DNA of 64,000 nucleotides, from positions 124,001 through 188,000 of the forward strand of contig CAXXVQ010000002.1 in NCBI GenBank assembly GCA_963662245.2. Direction: 5' to 3'. Source of the stretch: JAFGVL01 sp963662245. Its GTDB lineage: Bacteria > Bacteroidota > Bacteroidia > Bacteroidales > Paludibacteraceae. Under the pieces are notes generated by a model. It was not told the DNA's origin, did no database searches, and saw only the letters and a program-made list of their open reading frames with translations. Shown piece by piece: positions 42,801 to 50,455 of the stretch (its first letter is position 1; the number at the start of each line of letters is the position of its first letter). The position numbers and the translations under genes were made by a program.

Positions 42801-43403
42801 TCATTTCTTAACAAACTCATAAATTGCGGGTAACCTGTGTTGGAAATATTCGGGTATATTATCTGTCATTAATTCTGCTTCTCCTTTCTCAATCTGTAGA
42901 ATGTTAGAATAAACATCGTTCTGCTTCGAATTATCTACAAACAAAACATTATCAAAAAGCCGAAAATGTAAGTTTACATTTTTATAACCTTCCTTCCACT
43001 TTAGGTCAATTGTTTTATCATCTACAAAATGGCCCTTAAATTCGGTGCGCACCTGCACCCTATGTCGTGCTATATCTTGAGTATCCAAGCAAAAGAATAT
43101 CAAGTTTAATTGATACCCTTGCTCTTTAAACTTCTGTGCCCAAAAGATAGGATGAGCATCGAAGTTTATCTCGTAGCAAAAATCAGCTTTATTTAACAAT
43201 GCCTTTTCAACAGCATTTTCAAAAGCTTTTGTTGTTTCATTTTTGGCTATTTCTTCTCGTAGCTCTGTATCGGGAAAGCTATTATAGGTTTCTAGCAGCA
43301 ATCTATCATAATCAAATGAGGTCAATCCATCGGGCAAAAAAGAACTGGCAAAAGTTGATTTGCCAGCGCCATTACAACCTGCTATTATTATTAAATCAGG
43401 CAT
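42801..43403 (-). CDS. Zeta-toxin-like P-loop kinase
   Basis: 200 residues. Walker A is GCNGAGKST (9-17); DYDRLL near residue 36 and the later basic residues RHRVQVR fit the zeta-toxin/UDP-GlcNAc-kinase-like fold (AAA_33/Zeta_toxin). Known zeta toxins phosphorylate UDP-sugars and block wall synthesis; shorter chromosomal members like this one have not been proven toxic. The start codon lies within the last codons of a 55-residue ORF (8-bp overlap), an arrangement typical of antitoxin-toxin pairs. It is encoded against the direction of the other cassette genes and has its own terminator. Confidence 0.8.
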   Translation of the reverse strand: MPDLIIIAGCNGAGKSTFASSFLPDGLTSFDYDRLLLETYNSFPDTELREEIAKNETTKAFENAVEKALLNKADFCYEINFDAHPIFWAQKFKEQGYQLNLIFFCLDTQDIARHRVQVRTEFKGHFVDDKTIDLKWKEGYKNVNLHFRLFDNVLFVDNSKQNDVYSNILQIEKGEAELMTDNIPEYFQHRLPAIYEFVKK

Positions 43404-43563
43404 TCTTTTTTAATGCATTTAAAAGTTCTGAACTCAATTGTCCATTCTTTTTGCGTATCTGAAACAATTCTTCCCTAGGTACCACTTGAGTGTTCAGAAT
43501 ATTTCTTGCCCTACTCATTTGCTGAGTAACTTTTATTCCTGTTATCAATCTCTCTTTACACAT
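43396..43563 (-). CDS. Small ORF, putative antitoxin partner of the zeta-like kinase
   Basis: 55 residues from the ATG at 43563, rich in Lys/Arg and mostly helical (MCKERLITGIKVTQQMSRAR at the start, LSSELLNALKKNA at the end). It overlaps the kinase start by 8 bp (ATGCCTGA), which indicates translational coupling. A perfect TATCTTTG promoter box lies 49 bp upstream. I do not recognise the family; the antitoxin role is inferred from gene order, size and overlap. No helix-turn-helix is certain. Confidence 0.65.
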   Translation of the reverse strand: MCKERLITGIKVTQQMSRARNILNTQVVPREELFQIRKKNGQLSSELLNALKKNA

Positions 43564-43611
43564 ATTATAATCTGTTATTGTCGAATATATTCCTTATCAA
43601 ATTAGCTTATG

Positions 43612-43619
43612 CAAAGATA
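43612..43619 (-). promoter_or_regulatory. -7 promoter box of the putative toxin-antitoxin operon
   Basis: Minus strand TATCTTTG, 48 bp before the ATG of the 55-residue ORF. Confidence 0.65.
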
Positions 43620-43767
43620 CAAAAAACAAACATTAGTTATATAACTGTCTCTTTTCTAATTGAAGCAATTAACAAATAAATAACTAAAATATTCTATACC
43701 AGATTTTTAATACATTTGTATTAACCAAAGCTGTCAATTGCTATTACAAGATAAAAATTGCCAGCAG

Positions 43768-43955
43768 CTAACAACCGCATTCTAAGACATTAGCAAGAAA
43801 AAAGGCAAATATTTTTAGATTAAGTTTACTGTTTATTTTCTCTCATTTTCTAAATACAAAGGCACATAAATTCTCTGTCGAGGCGGGTTTACAATCCGAT
43901 AAAAAACAAAAAAGGCTCTCCCAAATGGAAAGCCTTTTTATTATTGATGAGTTTC
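43768..43955. repeat. 188-bp direct repeat, copy 2 (overlaps the rng 3' end)
   Basis: This is the second copy of 42385-42572, in the same orientation. It includes the rng terminator and the last codons of rng, so this is the resident copy and the one at 42385 the duplicate. Confidence 0.9.
43908..43939 (-). terminator. Intrinsic terminator of rng
   Basis: AAAAAAGGCT and AGCCTTTTT pair directly after the rng stop codon at 43941. Confidence 0.82.
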
Positions 43956-45527
43956 AATTTCTTCTTTTAAGTCAATTTCATTCTTCTGAGCATCATAGAA
44001 CTTGTATTGTAAGAATCCAAGTCGCTGCGATGCTATTACCTTGCAACCAAATCCATAACGGAATTTCCATTGCAGGTTTAGCGAATAAAATCCTTTTTTA
44101 ATATATGACTCAACATAAGGGTGAACATGCAAGGTAAAGTTTTTCACTTTCAACTTATTTACCAAATAATCAATCTTCCTTTCAAGCTGATCAGTAAATA
44201 AGATAGAAGGTTTCATAGTTCCTTTTCCGTAGCATGTTGGACATGTTTCCTCTATATCAATATGCATTACCGGACGCACACGCTGACGAGTGATTTGCAT
44301 CAATCCGAACTTGCTTAATGGCAAGATATTGTGCTTAGCTCGATCATTCAACATTAGTTCACGCATGCGGTCAAATAATTGCTGACGGTGTTCTCCTTCT
44401 TGCATATCGATAAAGTCGATTACAATGATTCCACCCATATCTCGTAGGCGAAGCTGACGAGCAACCTCTTCTGCCGCAGCTAAATTCACCTCCAACGCAT
44501 TAATTTCCTGTCCTTTAGTTGATTTTGAACGATTACCGCTATTTACATCAATCACATGCATAGCTTCGGTGTGTTCAATAATCAAATAAGCTCCACTCTT
44601 AAATGATACCGTTTTCCCAAACGATGATTTTATCTGTTTTGTAAGTCCAAAATTGTCAAAAATTGGCAGGTTACCATCATATAGATTAACTATATTCTTT
44701 TTATCAGGATCAATAAGTTTTACATAGTCCCTGATTTCACGATAGTATGATTGATCGTTGACATGAATATTTTGGAAATTAGAATTAAAGATATCCCGTA
44801 AGATACCAACAGTGCGTCCCATTTCTTCACAGATAAGAGTCACACCTTTTGATTGTTGAATTTTCTGAACAGCTTCTTCCCATCTGTTCACTAAAACTCG
44901 CAACTCATTATCCAATTCAGCCACGCGTTTTTCTTCAGCAACAGTACGGATTATTACACCAAAGTTTTTTGGTTTAATACTTTGTATCAATTGTTTTAAG
45001 CGGGCACGCTCTTCACTGGATTTAATTTTTTGAGATACCGAAACTTTATCTGAAAAAGGAATCAACACTAAATAACGACCGGCAATAGATATTTCGGATG
45101 TTAATCGTGGTCCTTTTGTTGAAATCGGCTCTTTAGAGATTTGCACCAATATATCCTGTCCAGGAGCAATTACTTCTGATATTGTACCGTTTTTTTCAAT
45201 ATCCGGCATCAACATCTTTTTTGTAATTACGGGAGTTTTCTTTCTATCAGATAGAGTTTGCTTAAGGAAATTTTGGAGGGAGTTAAATTGAGGGCCTAAA
45301 TCGAGATAGTGTAGAAATGCATCTTTTTCGTAACCGACATCCACAAATGCAGCATTTAAACCTGGCATCAGTTTTTTCACACGCGCCAAGTAAATGTCTC
45401 CTACCGAGAACGAATCTGAAAGATGTCCTTCCTTGTGTAACTCAACAAGGCTCTTATCTTCCAATAACGCAATCGATACTTCTGACTGCTGAACATCAAC
45501 TACTAGTTCACTACTCACGATATTCAA
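43941..45527 (-). CDS. rng: Ribonuclease G (RNase E/G family)
   Basis: About 525 residues. An N-terminal S1 domain (GDIYLARVKKLMPGLNAAFVDVGYEKDAFLHYLDLG, split here) precedes the RNase E/G core with the metal site region EAMHVIDVNSGNR and IVIDFIDM, and the zinc-link cysteines in CPTCYGKG. It cleaves single-stranded RNA and matures 16S rRNA 5' ends. No ATG fits: the frame opens with TTG at 45527, and a GTG at 45518 gives SSELVVDVQQ, the usual N-terminus, so 45518 is the likelier start. A perfect 17-bp hairpin lies in its leader. It is downstream of HU and a 30-residue ribosomal-type peptide. Confidence 0.93.
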   Translation of the reverse strand: MNIVSSELVVDVQQSEVSIALLEDKSLVELHKEGHLSDSFSVGDIYLARVKKLMPGLNAAFVDVGYEKDAFLHYLDLGPQFNSLQNFLKQTLSDRKKTPVITKKMLMPDIEKNGTISEVIAPGQDILVQISKEPISTKGPRLTSEISIAGRYLVLIPFSDKVSVSQKIKSSEERARLKQLIQSIKPKNFGVIIRTVAEEKRVAELDNELRVLVNRWEEAVQKIQQSKGVTLICEEMGRTVGILRDIFNSNFQNIHVNDQSYYREIRDYVKLIDPDKKNIVNLYDGNLPIFDNFGLTKQIKSSFGKTVSFKSGAYLIIEHTEAMHVIDVNSGNRSKSTKGQEINALEVNLAAAEEVARQLRLRDMGGIIVIDFIDMQEGEHRQQLFDRMRELMLNDRAKHNILPLSKFGLMQITRQRVRPVMHIDIEETCPTCYGKGTMKPSILFTDQLERKIDYLVNKLKVKNFTLHVHPYVESYIKKGFYSLNLQWKFRYGFGCKVIASQRLGFLQYKFYDAQKNEIDLKEEIETHQ

Positions 45528-45549
45528 ATTTGTTTATTACATTATAAAA

Positions 45550-45588
45550 CAAGAACAAACTTAAAGAAAGGCTTTAAGTTTGTTCTTG
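45550..45588 (-). promoter_or_regulatory. 17-bp perfect hairpin in the rng leader
   Basis: CAAGAACAAACTTAAAG and its exact inverse are separated by 5 nt and end 23-32 bp before the rng start. A short TTTT follows on the minus strand. It may be a terminator/attenuator after the small peptide gene or a regulatory stem for RNase G autocontrol, as known for rne leaders in E. coli. Confidence 0.6.
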
Positions 45589-45668
45589 AAAATATTTTTA
45601 AGATGGGATTATTAATCCCTGTAGTCAAGATCTTCTGCCTTTACTGACAGCTTAGACCGAGAAAGAAA

Positions 45669-45761
45669 TTATTTTTTCTTTTTGTGACGATTTTTTCTTA
45701 GTCTTTTCTTTCTCTTGTGTGTAGACATTTTATGTCTTTTTCTCTTTTTTCCGCTTGGCAT
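45669..45761 (-). CDS. 30-residue basic peptide, AURKAIP1/COX24-domain (ribosomal bTHX/mS38-like)
   Basis: MPSGKKRKRHKMSTHKRKKR followed by LRKNRHKKKK, 30 residues, almost entirely Lys, Arg and His. This matches the very short COX24-domain peptide that Bacteroidota annotate near the HU and rng genes; its mitochondrial relative mS38 is a small-subunit ribosomal protein, so binding to the 30S subunit is likely. It lies 29 bp after HU in the same direction. It is below the size that gene finders usually accept. Confidence 0.82.
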   Translation of the reverse strand: MPSGKKRKRHKMSTHKRKKRLRKNRHKKKK

Positions 45762-45790
45762 AGCTTTAATATTTTAAATTAAAATTAAGT

Positions 45791-46066
45791 TTATTTTTTT
45801 ACTGCACCAACAAATGTTTTAGCAGGCTTGAACGAAGGAATATTATGTTCAGGGATGATAATTGTTGTGTTTTTAGAAATATTGCGGGCAGTTTTTTGAG
45901 CTCTTTTCTTAACTACAAAACTACCAAAACCTCTTAAATATACATTGTCTCCTTTAGCTAATGAATCTTTCACATTATCCATAAATGCTTCAACAGTTTT
46001 AAGAACAGTCAATTTGTCAATTCCTGTTTCTTTTGCAATTTCATTAACAATATCAGCTTTTGTCAT
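45791..46066 (-). CDS. HU/IHF family DNA-binding protein
   Basis: 91 residues, the normal length. The N-terminal helices MTKADIVNEIAKETGIDKLTV are followed by the DNA-contacting arm region GSFVVKKRAQKTARN and PEHNIPSFKPAKTF, where the proline that intercalates into DNA sits. It binds and bends DNA without much sequence preference. It is first in a unit with the 30-residue peptide and rng, with a perfect TATATTTG box 60 bp upstream, divergent from mutY. Confidence 0.93.
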   Translation of the reverse strand: MTKADIVNEIAKETGIDKLTVLKTVEAFMDNVKDSLAKGDNVYLRGFGSFVVKKRAQKTARNISKNTTIIIPEHNIPSFKPAKTFVGAVKK

Positions 46067-46126
46067 TTTCGTAAAGATTTATAAATTAATTATTTTGTAT
46101 GCTTTTATCCTTCATTTTTGGGTTTG

Positions 46127-46134
46127 CAAATATA
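46127..46134 (-). promoter_or_regulatory. -7 promoter box for HU-peptide-rng
   Basis: Minus strand TATATTTG, 60 bp before the HU ATG at 46066. Confidence 0.6.
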
Positions 46135-46207
46135 GTGCAATAAATTATCCTACAAAAATTTTGTCCTATAAATTTTCTCAAACATTTATTTTTAAAATTT
46201 TTGGTTC

Positions 46208-46215
46208 TACATTTG
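46208..46215 (+). promoter_or_regulatory. -7 promoter box for mutY
   Basis: TACATTTG, 36 bp before the ATG at 46252. Its position argues against a mutY start at the TTG upstream (46201). Confidence 0.55.
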
Positions 46216-46251
46216 CTCAAACAACGGTACATAAGCCAATTACAAAATCAA

Positions 46252-47322
46252 ATGCCACTATCAAATCTTAAAGAGATTTCAAAACAACTACACAAATGGT
46301 ACCTTGTGAATAAACGCGAGTTGCCATGGCGTGATAGTTCTGACCCATATACTATATGGATATCTGAAATTATCTTACAACAAACAAGAGTTGTTCAGGG
46401 CATAGATTATTATTATAGGTTTATCAAGCAGCTTCCCAATGTAAAAGCTCTTGCTGAAGCAGATGAAGATGATGTATTAAAATTATGGCAAGGACTCGGC
46501 TATTATAGCAGAGCTAGAAACCTCCATGCTGCAGCAAAAGAAATCATCATACTTCACAATGGCATTTTCCCTACAGAATACGACGAAATAAAGAAGTTAA
46601 AAGGTATAGGAGATTATACCGCCGCCGCAATTAGTTCTTTTGCATATAATAAAGCGTATGCAGTAGTTGATGGAAATGTATACCGTGTATTATCTCGTTT
46701 ATTCGGCATTTCAACTCCAATTGATAGTTCTAAAGGAAAGAAAGAATTTGCTCAACGGGCTCAAGAACTTATTGACAAAAAAAATCCGGGACTACATAAC
46801 CAAGCAATAATGGAATTTGGAGCATTATTTTGTATTCCCACAAATCCGAACTGCGAAAATTGTATATTCAATAATGCATGTGTTGCCTTTAAAACTGAAA
46901 GCGTAAACATTTTACCAATAAAAGAAAAGAAAACTAAGCAACGCAAACGCTATTTCAACTATTTTTACATTAATAATAACGGAAACACCTATTTACAAAA
47001 AAGGACTCAGAAAGATGTATGGCAAAACTTATATGAATTTCCTTTAATTGAAACTGACAATGAAGCTGATATCATTAAACTTCTAGAATACCCCATTTTA
47101 AAGGATATCTTAGCAGATTCAGATTACAGCATCAACTCAAAACCATTTAAAACAAAACATATTTTAAGCCACCAAACAATCTTTGCAACATTCTATAAAA
47201 TGAATGCTAATCACATTAAAGACAATAAATTGCAATTAATTAAAACTAAAATCAACGAACTTGATCAATATGCAATATCTAGACTTACAGAAATATTCCT
47301 CGAATCAGAAGATTTTATCTAA
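46252..47322 (+). CDS. mutY: A/G-specific adenine glycosylase MutY
   Basis: 356 residues from the ATG at 46252. Catalytic E39 (WISEIILQQT), the helix-hairpin-helix LKGIGDYTAAAI (116-127), catalytic D140 (VVDGNVYRV) and the [4Fe-4S] ligands C194-x6-C201-x2-C204-x5-C210 are all present. A NUDIX-like C-terminal domain recognises 8-oxoG. The enzyme removes adenine mispaired with 8-oxoguanine. It begins the conserved Bacteroidota run mutY-ssb-gldE-gldD. Another mismatch-repair gene, mutS, is at 61238. Confidence 0.94.
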   Translation: MPLSNLKEISKQLHKWYLVNKRELPWRDSSDPYTIWISEIILQQTRVVQGIDYYYRFIKQLPNVKALAEADEDDVLKLWQGLGYYSRARNLHAAAKEIIILHNGIFPTEYDEIKKLKGIGDYTAAAISSFAYNKAYAVVDGNVYRVLSRLFGISTPIDSSKGKKEFAQRAQELIDKKNPGLHNQAIMEFGALFCIPTNPNCENCIFNNACVAFKTESVNILPIKEKKTKQRKRYFNYFYINNNGNTYLQKRTQKDVWQNLYEFPLIETDNEADIIKLLEYPILKDILADSDYSINSKPFKTKHILSHQTIFATFYKMNANHIKDNKLQLIKTKINELDQYAISRLTEIFLESEDFI

Positions 47323-47396
47323 AAACATATTTGTCAGTTTAAATAATATTACATAGATTTACATTTTATTTACAAAACCTTAAAACGAATAGAGAG

Positions 47397-47849
47397 ATGT
47401 CATTAAACAAAGTAATCTTAATTGGCAATGTAGGTAGAGATCCGGATGTAAAGTATTTTGACAACGGAAATTCTCAAGCAAATTTCACTTTAGCAACAAA
47501 TGAGAGAGGTTATACCTTAGCAAACGGTACACAAATTCCGGAAAGAACAGATTGGCATAATGTCGTAATCAGAAGAGACCAAGTTCCTTTTGTAGAGAAA
47601 TATGTAAAAAAAGGTTCTTCTGTTATGGTAGAAGGAAAAATCAGATACAGAGATTATGAAAAAGATGGTATAAGAAGATATGTAACTGAAATCATAGCTG
47701 ATAAAATTGAATTTTTCAATAGTGGTCGTCGTCCAGATGGCACTGCTGCAAGCAACAATCAAGAAGGTGTTACTCAAAACACACCAACACCTCAAGCAGC
47801 ACCTTTCAATGAATCAGAAGAAAATCCAACTGACGATTTACCGTTTTAA
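47397..47849 (+). CDS. ssb: Single-stranded DNA-binding protein
   Basis: 150 residues. The OB-fold starts MSLNKVILIGNVGRDPDVKY, contains TDWHNVVIRRDQVPFVEKYVKKG, and ends in a flexible tail with the conserved acidic tip DDLPF that docks partner proteins. It binds ssDNA as a tetramer in replication and repair. It lies 74 bp after mutY and is followed by a hairpin terminator 30 bp beyond its stop. Confidence 0.96.
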   Translation: MSLNKVILIGNVGRDPDVKYFDNGNSQANFTLATNERGYTLANGTQIPERTDWHNVVIRRDQVPFVEKYVKKGSSVMVEGKIRYRDYEKDGIRRYVTEIIADKIEFFNSGRRPDGTAASNNQEGVTQNTPTPQAAPFNESEENPTDDLPF

Positions 47850-47879
47850 TAGTAAATATTCAGAATTTCATTATTTTTG

Positions 47880-47910
47880 CAAGGACGGAAACCCCGTCCT
47901 TGTTTTGTTT
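47880..47910 (+). terminator. Intrinsic terminator after ssb
   Basis: The stem CAAGGACGG/CCGTCCTTG with a 5-nt loop is followed by TTTTGTTT. A TATTTTTG directly before it (47872-47879) could be a gldE promoter box, but it is more simply the other side of the T-tract. Confidence 0.78.
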
Positions 47911-47915
47911 AATTA

Positions 47916-49244
47916 ATGTATAATCTTTTGGACCCACTACCCGAACTCTATATCGGCTTTTCAACACAGGCAGTTATTTCTTTAATAATAACAATACTTC
48001 TGCTTTTCGTTTCTGGCTTTATGTCAGCCTCAGAAATAGCATTTTTTTCTCTGACTCCAAATGATTTAAGCAAGTTGGATGAAAACAAAAAACAAGACAA
48101 GATCATCCTTGACTTAAAATCAAATCCAGAAAAACTTTTGGCGACAATATTGATTGGAAACAACTTCGTAAATGTTGCAATCATTATTCTTTCAACTTAT
48201 TGCAGTAATCTGGTTTTCGATTTCAGTTCTCATCCGGCATGGATTGGATTCCTTTTCCAATCAGTGATTATCACATTCTTACTTTTATTATTTGGTGAGA
48301 TAATGCCAAAAATATACGCAACACAATATGGCGTAAAACTTGCTTTAAAAGGAGCGTCTACACTCCGATTCATACAAAAACTGGTAAGTCCATTCTCTGT
48401 GATTCTTATTAACTCAACTAGCGTTATTAATAAAAGACTTATAAAGTATAACCACAGTAATATTTCCGTAGATGAATTATCTCATGCATTAAAACTTACA
48501 GCTAGTGAAAATGATGAAGACAATGAGATATTAGAAGGAATTGTAAACTTTGGAACAATCAATGTGAATCAAATCATGACTTCTCGTCTTGATATGACTT
48601 ATATTGAGATTAAGACATCTTTTAAAGAAGTCTTAAATGAAATTATAGAATCAGGATATTCAAGAATCCCTGTATATCAAGGATCTAAAGATAATGTAAG
48701 AGGAATTTTATATATCAAAGACTTATTGCCTCACCTAGATAAACCGGATAATTTCCGTTGGCAATCATTAGTGAGACCGGCATATTTTGTTCCTGAAACA
48801 AAAAAAATTGACGACTTGCTAGCTGACTTTCAAAAAAGCAGAATACACATTGCTATTGTTGTAGATGAATATGGTGGAACTTCTGGCCTTGTAACCTTGG
48901 AAGATATCCTTGAAGAAATTGTAGGCGATATTAGCGATGAATATGACGATGATGAAACTCAATATCAAAAAATTGACGAAAACACTTATTTGATTGAAGC
49001 TAAAATTCTTTTAAAAGACTTATTTAAAATTGATGGCATAGAAGAAAGTGTATTCGAAGACTTATCTACTGAAGCAGAGACTCTTGCTGGCTTGATTCTT
49101 GAAATCAAAGGAGAGATTCCGGCAGAAGAAGAAATCATCAACTACAAAAACTATGAATTTGAGATTGTAAACGCAGATAATAGGCGAATTGAGACAATCA
49201 GACTGCATATAAACGAAATTTCAAACGAGAAAAAACTAAAATGA
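47916..49244 (+). CDS. gldE: Gliding motility protein GldE (CNNM/CBS membrane protein)
   Basis: 442 residues. Three to four membrane helices with a CNNM domain (residues about 15-190: FMSASEIAFFSLTPNDLSKL) are followed by a CBS pair (ESGYSRIPVYQG, IHIAIVVDEYGGTSGLVTLED) and a CorC/HlyC domain. It is related to HlyC/CorC cation transporters, but in Bacteroidota this gene sits beside gldD and is required for gliding in Flavobacterium. The stop overlaps the gldD start by 4 bp (ATGA). The organism may glide or simply use the associated type IX secretion machinery. Confidence 0.88.
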   Translation: MYNLLDPLPELYIGFSTQAVISLIITILLLFVSGFMSASEIAFFSLTPNDLSKLDENKKQDKIILDLKSNPEKLLATILIGNNFVNVAIIILSTYCSNLVFDFSSHPAWIGFLFQSVIITFLLLLFGEIMPKIYATQYGVKLALKGASTLRFIQKLVSPFSVILINSTSVINKRLIKYNHSNISVDELSHALKLTASENDEDNEILEGIVNFGTINVNQIMTSRLDMTYIEIKTSFKEVLNEIIESGYSRIPVYQGSKDNVRGILYIKDLLPHLDKPDNFRWQSLVRPAYFVPETKKIDDLLADFQKSRIHIAIVVDEYGGTSGLVTLEDILEEIVGDISDEYDDDETQYQKIDENTYLIEAKILLKDLFKIDGIEESVFEDLSTEAETLAGLILEIKGEIPAEEEIINYKNYEFEIVNADNRRIETIRLHINEISNEKKLK

Positions 49245-49807
49245 AAAAAACACTGATATACGGATTGCTATTAATGCTTGTAGTTTCGTGCAGCAACTAC
49301 ACACCAAAACCTTATGGATATTTCCGTATAGAGTTGCCAAAACCTGAGTATGTAAAATTCGACAGCACCTACCCTCCTGTTAATATGGAGATTTCAGAAT
49401 TTTCTAAAGTAGTTCCTCAAAAAGCTAAAAACAATATTGAGGAATATATTGACATCGTTTACCCTTCATTAAACGGTCGTATTTACTGTAGCTATGTTGA
49501 AATAAAAGGAAACTTCCACCAACTAAGCGAAGACAGCCGAACCTTAGTTTACAAGCACACCGTTCGAGCTGATGCAATCGTAGAAAGACCATTTGAAAAT
49601 CCGGAAGCAAAAGTGTATGGTATTTTATATGAAATTACAGGAAATGCTGCTTCTCCAGTACAATTTGTAATTACTGACAGTGTAAATCACTTTATGCGTG
49701 GAGCATTATATTTTAATAATATTCCAAATGCAGACTCAATAGCTCCGGTTTCAGCATATATTCAAAACGACTTAAAACACTTAGTCGAAACTATCCGTTG
49801 GAAATAA
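49241..49807 (+). CDS. gldD: Gliding motility lipoprotein GldD
   Basis: 188 residues. The lipobox VVSC17 gives a lipoprotein. The mature start NYTPKPYGYFRIELPKPEY and HTVRADAIVERPFENPEAKVYG are typical GldD blocks. Its partner GldE is encoded directly upstream with overlap. In Flavobacterium it is needed for gliding and for surface protein delivery; its molecular role is unknown. The next gene starts 1 bp after the stop. Confidence 0.92.
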   Translation: MKKTLIYGLLLMLVVSCSNYTPKPYGYFRIELPKPEYVKFDSTYPPVNMEISEFSKVVPQKAKNNIEEYIDIVYPSLNGRIYCSYVEIKGNFHQLSEDSRTLVYKHTVRADAIVERPFENPEAKVYGILYEITGNAASPVQFVITDSVNHFMRGALYFNNIPNADSIAPVSAYIQNDLKHLVETIRWK

Positions 49808-49808
49808 G

Positions 49809-50438
49809 ATGTTATTTCATCATGAAATATTGACTGATGGAAGCCTTCTAGGCATTTGGAAAATGGAAGAATCTATTCAAAAGATATCGTCACTTCTGTC
49901 AAAAGAATGTCTTGAAAACGAACGATACCTTAGCATTTCCAATCCAACACGAAAACTTGAATTTCTTTCAGTCAGACTTCTTCTAAAAACTCTTTGCAAG
50001 AAAGAAAAAACAATTATCTACAACGAAGCCGGCAAACCTAGTCTGGAAGATAATTCATACAAAATAAGCATTTCTCACACAAAAAACTATGTAGCTGTTC
50101 TGTTACATCGCACAAAAGAACTTGGCATTGATATTGAATCCATTTCTGAAAGAGTGCTGAAGATTAAAGAACGCTTTATGAGCATCGATGAATTATCATG
50201 CTTAGATAAAGAACAAACAGCACTTCATAGCTTACTATTTTGGTCGGCAAAGGAAACGGTATTTAAAGCTATACCTGAAAGCGACATTGACTTCATAGAA
50301 CACATTCACATAGAAGCATTTAAACTGGATAAGTCTGGAAATTTCAATGCAAAAGAAACTCGAAGCAATCAATTAAGAACTTTTGAGATAAGATACAGCG
50401 TATATCCTGAATTTGTATTAACTTACACATCGCTTTAA
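49809..50438 (+). CDS. 4'-phosphopantetheinyl transferase superfamily protein
   Basis: 209 residues. The Mg-binding motif is G-I-D108-I-E110 and the CoA-binding motif W145-SAKE149-xxxK153, in the order expected for Sfp-type enzymes. ISISHTKNYVAVLL (86-99) is the preceding family block. It transfers the phosphopantetheine arm from CoA to a carrier protein, the reverse of the AcpH reaction encoded at 24141. It is translationally linked to gldD, a common Bacteroidota arrangement. The N-terminal 30 residues are less conserved. Confidence 0.88.
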   Translation: MLFHHEILTDGSLLGIWKMEESIQKISSLLSKECLENERYLSISNPTRKLEFLSVRLLLKTLCKKEKTIIYNEAGKPSLEDNSYKISISHTKNYVAVLLHRTKELGIDIESISERVLKIKERFMSIDELSCLDKEQTALHSLLFWSAKETVFKAIPESDIDFIEHIHIEAFKLDKSGNFNAKETRSNQLRTFEIRYSVYPEFVLTYTSL

Positions 50439-50455
50439 CAACTAAAACTAAGTCT

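Noticed and set aside
47872..47879. TATTTTTG as a gldE promoter box
   Set aside because: It directly abuts the ssb terminator stem and is best explained as its flanking T-tract; kept only as a remark.
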